Made by a program: the position numbers and the translations under genes. This document shows positions 45,515 through 56,984 of a DNA stretch of 64,000 bases, in pieces. Below the pieces are notes generated by a model, which was given only the letters and a program-made list of their open reading frames with translations, was not told the origin of the DNA and did not search any database. Numbering within the stretch: the first letter of the stretch is position 1; each line of letters begins with the position of its first letter. This DNA comes from Polytrichum commune (Eukaryota; Streptophyta; Polytrichopsida; Polytrichales; Polytrichaceae): assembly GCA_950295325.1 (NCBI GenBank), contig OX485808.1:43668527-43732526 (forward strand). The letters run 5' to 3'.

Positions 45515-46230
45515 CTTCACCTTTTAGAAAAGGGACCTCATCCTATAGAGTGTGCGATGTTATGAAAAGGCTCTTGTGCAACACCAAAAATACTATGTGA
45601 AGGTTCATAAAGAGCATAAGGTAGAAATCGGGAAACGGTGAATGACCACTACTAGCTGGTGCACTAGACTAGAATTGTAATGATTCTTGTGTGGACTCAA
45701 GATGGATAATTATAAAAGTGGTGGCCTAAAATGGATGTAGTGATAGGTTGGAGGTAGTGAGTGGCCGGATAGGTCATCTTTCACACCACTTGGGATCGCT
45801 TTAGGGTGCCATTGAGTAAACTGTTTTGTGTGCAATTGTATGCAGAGTAAGAAATTTTGATGCTCAAATGTGGGAGACTTTATCGTATAAGTAGGGGCTT
45901 TGACTTACTTGCCTCTTTGGGAAAATGTAACTGTTTGTTCACAAGGAATAAAACTATGAAACAATTTGCATTCCTCATCATTCTCTCTACTTCATCTCTG
46001 AAAATTGTTCCACAAATTTCAAGCCAATATGTCTAGTTGAATCATCTTATTTTCACCGTTTTCCAAATTGAAAAACTAATGTTGGGCAATCCGATGTGAA
46101 TTTGAACATGTTGATCATATCCTGCTCAAGAATCCCCTTGGTGCAGGGTGGGATTAACTGCCTATGTTGTGGTGGGTGGGCTCTTGTTTGTAAAAATTAA
46201 AAAAAAGAAAAAGATATTCATTTACTATGT
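45515..46230. other. Intergenic stretch, nothing recognised
   Basis: No gene seen. It ends at a run of 14 G (46231-46244). Confidence 0.5.
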
Positions 46231-46244
46231 GGGGGGGGGGGGGG
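46231..46244. repeat. Poly-G run of 14
   Basis: Uninterrupted G run near the left (3') end of the LINE. Confidence 0.95.
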
Positions 46245-48115
46245 AGAGAGTATTGGTTCTTGTTTATTGTCGAGTCACCTCTTATGAAGAACTAGGTATG
46301 TGAGATACTTGATGTCTATTTGGTGGATGGTTTTCATTGTTTTTTTTATTAGAGATATGGGGTAATGTAGGTTCTCAAGGAGCTTTATGTTTCTTGTTTG
46401 AATGGCTCCCCTTACTCCTGCGGCGATAACTATGAGAGGTCTAATATTTCAGTAGTGTGCTCTTATTGCGTCTACTAACAGGTTGTATTTGTCTTCTTTT
46501 GTTTGTATGGCTTGGTCAAGTAATCTATCATGCGTAAAGGTGAATTCAATGAGTTGGATAGTTAGGTATTAGTGCACCATTTTGTTCATATGAAACACCT
46601 TGCATGTAAACGATATCCGGTCTTAGTTTTGTGAGGCATTCACATCGTGTAGTGTTGCATGTGTAGCTTAGTATCCATGGCCAAATGGTGTTGTCTTGGT
46701 GGTTGCCGTGTTGATTACCGGCATTAATAAGTGTGAGGTTTCTAATGTATATAATTGATTCTAGTAGGTTGGTGAGTTTGTGGGCAACGGCATTGTGTCT
46801 TGCGATTCTTAGTCCTTTAAGAAAATTATTGTTGCATAGAGAGAGTAAGTACGGCCAAGTATCTTTGTCGTTAATTTGGCATAATGTGCAGTTGGGGTTG
46901 GTGTGTGTGTGTGTGGCCAAAAGATATTTTTTCTACGATTGCCCATGTATTGGGCAAATAAGAACTTGAGGAGTTTTGTGATTTATGTGTCCGTAGTTTG
47001 TGGAGTTTTCCAAAAGTGATTAGACAGTTTGTGGTGAATTTCCTCATTGGAGAGCCATTTTTTTGCATATGTAAATTTTATGGCTCTTTCTTTTGTGAGC
47101 TTATTGTGTTATGTTCTTATGAATGTTTGTAGGTCCCTTATTATACATGTTAGGTTGGTGCTTGAGGGAAGTTTAGCTAATCTATATGGTATGATGTGAG
47201 CTACATGTATGCGTGGTATGGGTGTTGTGGTGCCTTTTAAGGTGCTGTCATTTGCCAGTGAGTCAGCCATGTCATTTTCCTTAATTCTTATGTGAGCTCT
47301 AACTTTTTGGATTGTTATTTTGTGTTGGAACCATGTTATGTGTTGAACTATAGATGTTATTAGCAGTTTGTCTAGGTGATTATGTTGGGAGGACGGGTGT
47401 CTTATGTGGTTGTTGATGAGGTAGACGCTATTGAGGCTATCCGTAAAGATATATATGTCATGATTGACTTCTTGTGTGTTGGCAAGGGCTAGCTAAACAT
47501 CATATAGTTATGCTCTAAGAATGTTTTGAAAACCTGGGAGTTTTTCTGTTATTTGTATGTTGTTGAGTTGGCTATATACTCTTGATCCTACGAGATTTCC
47601 ATTTCCTTTACCGTCTGGTGGGATAAAAGACCCATCCGTGTAGATGCTTTAGGATGGGTTGTATTTTTGTGGTTGGGAGGTATAGAGCTCGGTTGGTATA
47701 TGGTGGATTTGTGCTAGAGGTGGTGTGGATAGTGTGTAAGATGTTTTGGGCTAGGGGTGGACATTGGCGGAAATGTAGAAAACCACGTGTGAGAAAATGT
47801 AGGGTGGATTTTATTCAAGACATAATTTTTTTACATTTTTGAAGATATACAATAACTTCCTCTAAATGTGAATTTGGGAATTATATGTAATGTATAGTGT
47901 GGTTCAAGTTGTGGTTTTTTTAATTTAAATATAAAGTAGGTTCATATTTTTTAATTTATAGGTTCAACATAAATCATCTGCCATTAGTGGCACTCAATGA
48001 GAAATAGGTAAAATGTATGTGAACATGTGGATGGATTTGTTGAAACAGTCGCCTTTGGATGAAAGGTATTGTGATCTGGCGATGGAAGGGTTGGCTGGCT
48101 TATTTAAAACTCCAT

Positions 48116-48128
48116 GGGGGGGGGGGGG
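48116..48128. repeat. Poly-G run of 13 within the LINE
   Basis: Uninterrupted G run; C in the LINE sense orientation. Confidence 0.95.
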
Positions 48129-51100
48129 TTCAAGAACCATACGCAATATGCTAAAGTTTATAATACCATGGTTGTATGTGTGTAATGTGCAAAGTAGCCA
48201 CTGTATGTGTAATGTATGTTCAAATCGTTCACATGAAATTTCTACTACTTATAAATAAGATAATGATTATAAATGATGCGACTCTAAAATTTATATATAA
48301 TGATAGGATGTTAGAAAATACCATCAAGTAGAAATTTAGCTACTTATAGGGTGGAAACAATCAACAAAGGAAGGTAATACCATCCCCCCCCAATTAAATA
48401 GGGGGTTCTTGCACATGTATACATAAATCAAGTGTAGGTGCACCCCCCGTGGTTTGGGGGAATTTGTCCATTTGTCTGATATGGTAAGTTTGTATGGCTT
48501 AATGGTAAGTGTGGGATTATGTGTGGGTATGTGTAGGTTGTGAGCTTCTTGAATGATTTGTTGGAGTCGTGGGGCAAAGGTGTAGTGTGTGGGTGGGGAG
48601 TCTTGGCTATGTATGCATATGATTATTGTGAGTGAGGTTTCAAGTTAATTATAGTAGGACGGCCATTGGAATGCAGATGGGTATCAAGCGGTGTTTGGTG
48701 GGATGGTGGCTATGGTATGAATGTCTTGGTGTTTTGCGAGGTCTAGTTGTTGGGGGGTCTAACCTTTATGGTTTAGGGTCATGTTGGTGATATTGCCTGG
48801 GTTTTCTTAATTTGGCTGCCATTCTAGCCCAATGTATGGATTGTGTTGTTGTGCAATGATTTGTCGGGTGCGCATAGCCTGCGCCGTTCCATTTTGAGGA
48901 TAGTGCATGGCCTTGTGAGCTGAAGTATGTGGTGAGTTGCCCTTTTGAGTAGAAGTGGGCATGTGAGGGGTGACGAATAGTATGAGTGGGTGAGTTGGAA
49001 GGTGGTTACTAGGAGGGTATTGATTGTTGGGTGTATGCTTTGGTGTTGATTAATTGGTAGGATGTTTTTGGGCTTATTTCTTGGTAGTGTGGTGACGTAT
49101 CTATTGAGGAGCCATGTAATTTCAATGGTAAAGTCTTGTGGGGGAGGTTGTAAGGTGGCTAGTAGTGAGTTGATTTGGTTTTCCATGCGACGTTCCCATA
49201 GCCATTTGAGTCATTCCAAGGGGATTGTAGATACAGTGTGGTCAAATATCCTTGTTTCTTCTTGTTCTCCTTGTAAAATCAGTTGCAAATCTACTATGTC
49301 TTTGTTCAGGTTACATTCTTGTGTAATGAGGGTGAGGTATGGGGTTTTAATTGGAGGGCGGACAAAGCGGGGGTCTCTAGTTTGTGGGATGTGAAAATTG
49401 TTGGGGTATTGGTGGAGTTAGTCTTTGTTGGATTTGTCCCTAAGGAAAGTGTTGGCTAGTGCTAGGTTATGTTCGTAAGATAGGTTATTTGTATTTAGGA
49501 TGTGTTGTTCATTGGTCCATTTTTCTATGGGTCCGTCAAGTGTGTGTCATTGGCACAGAACCCGTTGGTGTATGGCTTGGGCTCCCCATTGATCCTTTTT
49601 TTTTCCTAATTCTTTCATTAGTGATTGAGTGGATGAGGCTTCCGATTGTGTTGTTGGTAATTAGGTGGATGGTTGGGTGAGGTATGTTTATATGGTTTTG
49701 ATTTTGGTTTTGGGAGTTGGTACCTATCCTATGTTGTGTAAGGAAAATAATGTTGGCTTGTTGGCTTGTTGGGCTTCTCTAATTATTTTAGGGAGTGCTT
49801 TGTATTTTTGTTTGAATTCTTCCTTGGATATGATTGAGGTTTGGGGGTGATCTTGGATTTGATGGATTATGGTTATATTGTATTGGTAGAGTTTGTTGAG
49901 GTAATTTATGGATTTTTGTTTTTCTTCACTAGGGAGAGAGGCATATTGTGAGTTGGAATGCCATTGTATTTCGAGTGGAATTTATTGAATAGGGAAGGTT
50001 TTCTCGTGGGTGTTGATGTGGATTTCAAATTCTCTTTCAAGTAGGAAGAGGGTTCTGGCTATGGGAGATCTAGAGTGCTTGGTATGTGAATTTTGGTGGG
50101 TTGAGGGAGCCACCATATTTGGTTACAATATATTTGGTGAGTCTTTGGTATATTTTGCCTAGTTAATTTGGGACGTTGAGGGCTTGGATGAGTTGCTTAC
50201 CTATGCATGTTAAATAAATTTGAAGTATGGATGTGGTGTTGATGCCAAAGTATTCGGTATTGAGGTGAGTGAGTATGTTGGCAATACTTATCAAGATTTT
50301 GCATATGTTTTTGGCGAGTTTGCTTAAGATTTTGTCTACTTTCTTTGTATCTAGTTTAGAGAAGGGTACTCCATAGTATGCATATGCGACACCTAGTTTA
50401 AAGACGGTATTGAGGATTAATTTTTTATTTTTTGTTGAATTGTTGTTGAGGAGGCTTAGAGTAATTTACTTTGTTCTTTTGCTTGATTCATGGTTATATC
50501 TTTTTGTGTTTGCCATTTTAGCAAGGGAACAAGTTGTATGCCTGGGTATGTATATGGTTCATTTTGAGTTAATATTGGGAGTTTTTTTTTACTTTGAATG
50601 TGATACTTTGTGCTTGTATGAATGCTTTGCTTTGAAGATGGTAGGTTTAAGTTTGGCTTTGTTTGGGCTTCCTATGATTGCGCATTTTGTTAGGTTTAGA
50701 TCCATGTGTGTTCATTTTGCAAATTCTTGGAGTTTGTTGATTTGGGGTTGGAGGTGGTTAATGTTATCTATGAGGATGGCCAAGTCATTTGCATATGCTA
50801 TGGTTGTGCATGTGTTTTTAAAGGTGTTGAAGTGGTAACCAAGTTAGCCAGCTTCTAACCACCTTAGGACATGCTTGAGGAATATGATGAATAGATAAGG
50901 GCATAGTGTGTCTCCTTAAATTGTACCTCTACTAATGTGTATTGGTAGAGTGGTGCCGAAATGGCTTCCATGGAATGATGTTTAGGAATTTGCATAGATG
51001 TCTCTTATTATTTCGATTGCGTCGTTTGGGAAGCCAAGATCGTCCATGATTGTGAGGAGTCAAGTGTGGTGCGGTATATTGTGTGGGAAAAGTCTTGTGG

Positions 51101-51428
51101 ATTTGTGGGTATGTTGCCTAGTTCATCCTTTATACTATCTATTGTAACTTGGTTGGTGTCTTTGAAGATTCTTTTGTGTATGATTCTTGGTTATATTCTA
51201 TAGAGATATGTATTTGTTGGTGGCCTTCTTACAATTTGTGGCAGTTTGCTTGGACGTGATTTTGTAGGCTTTTACTCTTGCCGTTTTTGCGATATTTGCT
51301 CTGACACTTATTCATGGTAGTATTTCTTCATTATGTATTGGGGGGGTTGGGGATTGTGAAAGGGAGAGTTGCGCGCTGCTTAATATCGGGGTGATTTTGC
51401 CATTGTGGGCTAGGGTGTGTGTGGGGGT

Positions 51429-51443
51429 GGGGGGGGGGGGGGG
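51429..51443. repeat. Poly-G run of 15 within the LINE
   Basis: Uninterrupted G run; it would encode a polyproline stretch in the LINE sense frame. Confidence 0.95.
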
Positions 51444-51594
51444 TTGCATCTTATTGTCTTGCAGATGTTGTGGAATATGTTCAATTGTTTTTTCCAATGT
51501 TTTTGTTGCTTTTGGGGTAGGAATCCTCCTTGTAGCCTGGTGCGATGGGTGAGGTTGAGTAGGGGTGGTACTATGCATGTTTGGTCTATGTAGG

Positions 51595-51794
51595 NNNNNN
51601 NNNNNNNNNNNNNNNNNNNNNNNNNNNNNNNNNNNNNNNNNNNNNNNNNNNNNNNNNNNNNNNNNNNNNNNNNNNNNNNNNNNNNNNNNNNNNNNNNNNN
51701 NNNNNNNNNNNNNNNNNNNNNNNNNNNNNNNNNNNNNNNNNNNNNNNNNNNNNNNNNNNNNNNNNNNNNNNNNNNNNNNNNNNNNNNNNNNNNN
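51595..51794. other. Assembly gap (200 N)
   Basis: Exactly 200 unknown bases, probably a placeholder length. It falls at the border between LINE sequence and a pogo-type relic, so the left end of that relic may be hidden here. Confidence 0.99.
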
Positions 51795-52644
51795 AATTAT
51801 ACGAGACTTCAATGTTTTTGAATATAAAATCTAATTCAAAATTGTGAATAACAACAAGAGCACATCATAATGTGTCATTGAGATCAGGTAAAGACCTCTC
51901 ACTAGAGACAAAGAAGCTTCTAATGTCACATTGTTTTGTTGATGTTAAATGTGCAACACCAATTCTAATGAGTTTGTCATGGATTTTTTCCATTCCTAAC
52001 AACTCCATAGTGTTGAAAATCTGAGAACCTTGGCTAGCCATAAAATTCAAAACATCTTTAGCATATTTTTGTGCATCGCTTAGCTTCACTACTTTAGACT
52101 CATCATCACTGCTATCAACAATCAATGGGTCTACTTCCATGGAATCAAGAACATGTTCGCCATCTTGCACTAATTGCACAAGCTCTTCAGTAGAATATTC
52201 CACCTAAAAACCATCTTCACCTTCCATGTTTATGTACTCCAAAGGACAAAGCTTTTCTACAGGCTTTGCCTTCGACATCCAAACCCAAATTCAATGCGGC
52301 AATCAGATTGCCCAATTCCAAAGCACCTTTGAGTGCCGTGTATAGACAATACCGTTCAGGGTTGGTGCACGATCAAGTTCCAAGAATAGCATTGCATTTA
52401 TCACAGGGGCGGCCCATGACCCTTACGGCTACTACAATCTGTCCATCCAACCATCACATACAATCCATCCATACTTGGTATTATCACATTTACACTACGG
52501 ATTTTGGAAAAAAATAGTGACATTACCAACGATGATAGGGATAATAACGAGGGAGTTTTACACTATGAAAATTGGTTTCAAACTTTTAGGTGACAATATC
52601 AAGCTGTTCTATTAACAAGGGTGACATTATCAAGGTTAGACTAT
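51795..52644 (-). mobile_element. Internally deleted pogo-type element inserted in the LINE
   Basis: The right end on the minus strand reads TATAGTCTAACCTTGATAAT followed by GTCAC, similar to the end at 15881. The left end is in or near the gap. It separates the two LINE halves. It contains only the transposase C-terminal tail (51865-52203), the catalytic domain having been lost. Confidence 0.6.
51865..52203 (-). pseudogene. C-terminal tail of a pogo/Tigger-type transposase
   Basis: The open frame of 112 codons starts with an acidic part (VDPLIVDSSDDES) and then has VVKLSDAQKYAKDVLNFM. It ends with TSTKQCDIRSFF, matching the acidic tail and terminal 'KQ..I..FF' pattern of pogo/Tigger proteins. 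No DDE motif remains. Confidence 0.6.
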
Positions 52645-52829
52645 ACCGTGCTAGTCCGAAGAGGGATGAGAATTATTCCATATTGTTTGTGTGAACCAAT
52701 GAAGAGAAAAAATAAAATAAAAGGCAAAGCAAGGAGAACATGAGATCATCTCACTCTAAGCATTATTCATATGCCTTTGTATAGGTATCTATGCTTGTGC
52801 AATCTTATCTTCTATTAATTCCAATAGGT

Positions 52830-52940
52830 ATTCGGAGCTAATCATGCATGTGCGTAGGATGTGCAAGTTAGCGCTCATGGCACTTGCTAGAGTTGCGAAC
52901 CGATCAAAATAAGTAAAGGCACGCTAGCAAGGGTTGTGAC
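52830..52940. repeat. Inverted partner of the LTR-like repeat at 18262
   Basis: The reverse complement runs 'tgtcacaacccttgctagcg', 'caactctagcaagtgccatg' and 'cgcacatgcatgattagctc', the order seen at 18262-18372. Confidence 0.55.
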
Positions 52941-53213
52941 AGTTGAGGATTTGGAAGGTGTGAATATATATATGGTTAGTTTTAGTGGAGTGGAAATTTT
53001 TTGGATGTTTTCTTTGGAGTAGATAGATTTGTGTATCGTGGTAAGGAGATTGCCTCTGCTTGGGGTGTATGGCGTGGACGGTCTTCTCATACATGTGGCA
53101 AGGTCATTTGTATTATTGTAGAGAATTTTGTAATATGAGATTTTTGTGTCTATGTATCTAGTGGGTGTTTTATTTTGTAATTTTGTTTCTTATACGTGGA
53201 TCATTTTTGGGCC

Positions 53214-53223
53214 GGGGGGGGGG
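53214..53223. repeat. Poly-G run of 10
   Basis: Uninterrupted G run in the LINE 5' part. Confidence 0.95.
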
Positions 53224-53713
53224 TGGTATGTTTGTATTATGTTAATAATTCCCAATACGCTTGAGCTAATGTGTCCTAGAGAGTGAGGTGAGTGTAGGGT
53301 TTGGTAGGTGATGTGATTTTGATAGTGGTTGTATTAAAATGAGAATGTGTGTTGGTGAGAGTATCCTTGGATAGTTTGTGTAGTTTTTATCAATTCCTTG
53401 ATGAAAGTTCTTTGGGGATAAATGGTAATTCTTAAGTGAGTGTGGTATGATTGATGGTTTCTCCTTTGGCTATCTTATTGTTGATGAGGTTGTAGGCAAT
53501 TTGGGTGGGTGGGAGATGTAAGTGGTACTGTGATTCGTGGGTGAGAAGGATATTGGGAGGTTGGGGGCGTAGATATTGGTGTGGGTGGTCATTGGGCAAG
53601 TTGTGTAATCTTCTTAGGATTGTGAGGCATCTAGGGTCCAATCTAATGGCTATTTGGTTGCATTTTTTGGGCAGTGGGCTTATTGATGTAATAAATGTAA
53701 ATAATCTTGATTT

Positions 53714-53729
53714 GGGGGGGGGGGGGGGG
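53714..53729. repeat. Poly-G run of 16
   Basis: Uninterrupted G run; read as polyproline in the LINE sense frame. Confidence 0.95.
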
Positions 53730-54941
53730 TAGGTATTGAGGATGTCTGGTTCAAAGAGGTTGGCTAAGTGTGTATAATGGGGTTTGAGCCTTAGTTTGTT
53801 TATTATGAAATATTGTTTTTGCCTTTGTTGGTTTTCTTTTGAGATTGTCGTAGAATTGTTGTGATTGATCCCATATTTGGTTCGATGTCTCCACCATTTA
53901 GGATGAGATAATATAGGTCCACTATGTAGATAGTATTTTGTATGTATATGGGATGTTTGTGGTGTGGGTTGATTAATGTGTAGAAGTCTAGAGTCATAGT
54001 AAATGCTATGATTGGAAAGATTTTGTTTGGAGTGAAATTTGTCCAATTTGTTTGTGCTTCTAAAGTTAGGGGCGGTGTTTTGGGCCTTTGTAGGGATTGT
54101 GTGTAAATGAGGTAGGTGTGGACATGAGAGATTGTGATATATTGTTTATGAAGGTGGTGGTGGTTGTTGATATGTGTGGGTTTTTTTCATTGGAGGACTT
54201 TTGCAAGCCTATTAAAAAGATGCCAAGTAGTAGTGTTGAAAATAGTATGGTTTTGAGAATGTGGTGGTGTTCGTGTAGTGTAATGGAAGTTTGGCGTATC
54301 ACTTTTCTGTTGGAGCTCTGGTGTCCCAGAGTTTAAGTTGACACAACTAGCTTATTCTGTGGGAGCTGAATGAATTGAGATATGGCTATATAGTGGTGGC
54401 AATGAGTTAGTTTACATGTAGTGCTATATGGTTGACTTGGTGAAGGTTATGGGTAGGGGAGAGTTCTGGTGATGATTGGGGTGGGTATAATTATGTGATA
54501 CAAGTGGTTAACCTTTTCTTGTCGGGTTGGTCTATGTGGGGCTTTGTTGAGCTTGGATATGGTAAGTGAGTATTTGATTGAAAGCTTAGTATGATGCGCC
54601 TTGTTATTTGTTTGTAGATTGATAGAGAGAAGCGTGGGGAATATCTATTCCTCTTGCACTAGCCTTAGTAAGAATATCACGATCCTTTATCAACTTAGGT
54701 TTAACGTACTACTTTGTCATCCAAACACTAGGAGAAAAAACAAGTCAACGCAAGTTCGAGGCTCATGTTTTGGCATGATGGGTGAATCATATTCATACTA
54801 GATCAAAGATTCATATGTAAAATCATTGTGTAAAGTACATTAGTGCTTTGAAATGGTTCAATAGAAATAAAATACAACGCATAACACTCCTATCTAGTAT
54901 GAGGCAACTCAAAAAGAGGTCCCCATTGCATTTACTAATGA

Positions 54942-55781
54942 CTATATTGTGTGGTGACATCTCAAGGACAAATGTGGTTGTGTTGTTGATATTGGCAAAT
55001 ATTTTGAGGAGTCTTCGAAATTGAGAGTCGTTTTCTTTCCATGAGTAAGAGCAACAACATCATACGCTCGTGCAGCTTCTTTTTGAGTGTCATAGTTACC
55101 AATCCATATCCTCTTTAGTTTTGAATGACGGATTTCAGCAACCCAAGGATGCTTACGTTCAGGTCGCCAACGCACTCCCTTGTATTTTATGATGGCTTGA
55201 CCTTCTAAGCGCTGCAATTGTTGGGTCATCCTCCGTGCCATTGTTCTTTCTGACCTCCACACTCTTCCACCATTTGGTTTGGAAAGTTGAGTGGGCCGAA
55301 GATCATAGAAGTCACATTGCATCAACAAGTGCATATCTAATGGTTCAACACTCAACAAATATAAATATACATTTTTACAATTCATAGAAATGTTGAACAA
55401 TTCTAATTGTGCAAGTACAGATTGAGACTCTTGTTGAACACCAAAAGATGTCACTGAAGGCTGAAAAGCACCATCTTGGTCAACTCTACTCGAATCCATG
55501 AGAACATAATATTGTGGTGTTGTAGTTGGTGCAATACTATAATATGGTGGTCCATTCAAGTCAGGCAAAAAATCAAATGTGACACCATTTCGCATAGCCC
55601 TCTCTATTCTCAACTTCGAAAATTGTTGAACAACTCTAAATGGAATAGGATCTTGACTAACCTTTGCACTAAGATTAGTCACATACTTGAGAAAGTAACA
55701 TTCCCATTGAGCATGGAACTCAACTTTATGGGACCCATTTGCAAGCCTTGAATATTGAGTCGTAAATTTGGTGTATTTCAT
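54942..55781 (-). CDS. AP2/ERF-domain transcription factor, short form B (279 aa)
   Basis: Near-identical duplicate of the gene at 22518-23366. It has the same unrecognised N-terminal block ([43 protein letters not shown]) and one AP2/ERF domain at about residues 199-255 ([20 protein letters not shown], then [17 protein letters not shown]). Most changes between the copies are single residues, including one in the AP2 helix (AARAYDVVA versus AARAYDVAA), and the ends after LNFEDS diverge. The frame is intact. The start is the ATG matching the paralog. Upstream non-coding sequence is conserved too, so regulation may be shared. Function inferred only from the AP2 domain. Confidence 0.88.
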   Translation of the reverse strand: MKYTKFTTQYSRLANGSHKVEFHAQWECYFLKYVTNLSAKVSQDPIPFRVVQQFSKLRIERAMRNGVTFDFLPDLNGPPYYSIAPTTTPQYYVLMDSSRVDQDGAFQPSVTSFGVQQESQSVLAQLELFNISMNCKNVYLYLLSVEPLDMHLLMQCDFYDLRPTQLSKPNGGRVWRSERTMARRMTQQLQRLEGQAIIKYKGVRWRPERKHPWVAEIRHSKLKRIWIGNYDTQKEAARAYDVVALTHGKKTTLNFEDSSKYLPISTTQPHLSLRCHHTI

Positions 55782-56384
55782 ATTGATAATAATATCTATA
55801 ATTTGTATGATTCACAGATAGAGTAGAAATCATCCACGCACTGAAATAATTCTTTGACAACTATTTATAGGACCTCACCACTCTCCACAACATTTATAAA
55901 CGAAACTTGGATGTGGGGTACCCCAGCATGTGTTCTCGTTACGCTCCTCTGGATCTCTCTCCACTACACTCATAACAAAAAAAATTCAAAACTGTTCCTT
56001 TAGATTTAATATCTAACGTAAGATTTAACTAAGATGCAATTCAACAATCCTTCCCCCGAAATAAGAGAGTACTCTGGAAACAAAGAGGCTCTTCTTCAAA
56101 AGATTACAAGACAGAACCCAACTTATCTATCTGTCTATGGTGTTGAGCAAAGATGTCACTGCATCGGTCTGGAGTTCTCAAGGTTGTGACCTCGACACCA
56201 ATTAGAATTTATGCAAGCCTGGGAGCGACTCAGAATTCAATCTACGTGATGAGCACCAAATATCAAAACACTTGGACACTGAGATGCTGGAAGTGCTGTC
56301 AGAACTTGACAAGTTCTTGAACCAAGAACAAAGACTCGACCAAACACAAGAAGAGAGCTTGTGAACGATGGATTTTGGTGTCTG

Positions 56385-56394
56385 CCTCTTTATA
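56385..56394 (-). promoter_or_regulatory. TATA-like box of AP2 gene B
   Basis: TATAAAGAGG on the minus strand, at the same place relative to the gene as 23974-23984, one A shorter than its partner. Confidence 0.4.
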
Positions 56395-56683
56395 ATACAG
56401 TTGCAACTGCTCAAAAGTTGGAAGTGGAAGATCATGGGGAACCATCAACTTTGACTGAAGCTCACTTTCTCAAAGCAATTCATTGGTACAAATCCGAGAA
56501 CCTTCTTTGCTCCAATCCAAAAGTCTTAGGCAGTGGACTAAGAACAGTGTGTAATTGCAGGTCTCAAAACTTAAAGCTACTAGAAGGCCAGCTTAATTAT
56601 ATTCACTTTCATACCGAAGACTGGTGCGTTGACCGTCTTTAGAGGTCCACAAGGCCTCACATAGGGAATAGCCAAAGAAACCA

Positions 56684-56780
56684 TGTCAACGAGGCAAATC
56701 TTCTTTGTGTCAACGAGGCAAATTTTCTTTTGTGTCAACGAGACAAATTTTGTTTGTGTCAACGAGACAAGTTTACATAG
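56684..56780. repeat. 25-bp tandem repeat, four copies
   Basis: 'gtcaacgag(a/g)caaat' begins at 56684, 56709, 56734 and 56758. Copy A of the duplicated segment has a single unit here, so the expansion post-dates the duplication or was lost in A. Confidence 0.85.
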
Positions 56781-56984
56781 TTGAAATGAGGAAGTGTATG
56801 CTCATTCCACCTAATTTCAACTCTTATTTTAAAACCAATTCCCATACTTTCTTAATTAAAATGTACATGAAGAGTGAACGCATGAGCTGTAGACATAGTT
56901 TTGAAACAAAGAAAGGAAAAAAAAAGAAGCGAAGATGACCTTTAAATAAGGTTACAATCAGTGTGAATTACAAATTATTCTGCT

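Larger units (their letters stand above)
46546..51594 (-). pseudogene. LINE-type retrotransposon, reverse transcriptase to 3' end (decayed)
   Basis: Minus-strand fragments in the right order for a non-LTR element. The RT palm near 50780-50960 has LPIHISRGTI, GDTLCPYLFIIFLKHVLRWL and IAYANDLAILID; the catalytic YADD is changed to YAND. RNase H near 47230-47500 has IYIFTDSLNSVYLINNH and KVRAHIRIKENDMADSLAND, with the Asp residues present. A C-terminal zinc-knuckle-like CTLCQINDKDTWPYLLSLC and GLRIARHNAVAHKLTNLL follow at 46700-46900. Numerous stops and frameshifts remove function. Several poly-G runs on the plus strand mean C runs in the LINE sense strand. The 5' part continues at 52.9-54.3 kb beyond an insertion. 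Confidence 0.88.
52950..54302 (-). pseudogene. LINE-type retrotransposon, 5' part (decayed)
   Basis: A 204-codon frame at 53432-54046 contains FIINKLRLKPHYTHLANLFE, a polyproline from the G run, and TSISPLPKKCNQIAIRL. An overlapping frame (53803-53997) carries ILNGGDIEPNMGS at about 53866-53892. This resembles the GDIExNPGP signature common near the start of LINE proteins and in 2A-like peptides, with Pro changed to Met and Ser. Same strand and the expected order relative to 46546-51594. Non-functional. Confidence 0.6.
54645..56971. repeat. Segmental duplication copy B (with AP2 gene)
   Basis: Second copy of the segment at 22229-24462, same orientation, about 32 kb away. The main structural difference is a 25-bp repeat expansion at 56684-56775. 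The left edge lies next to the LINE 5' end. Confidence 0.9.
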
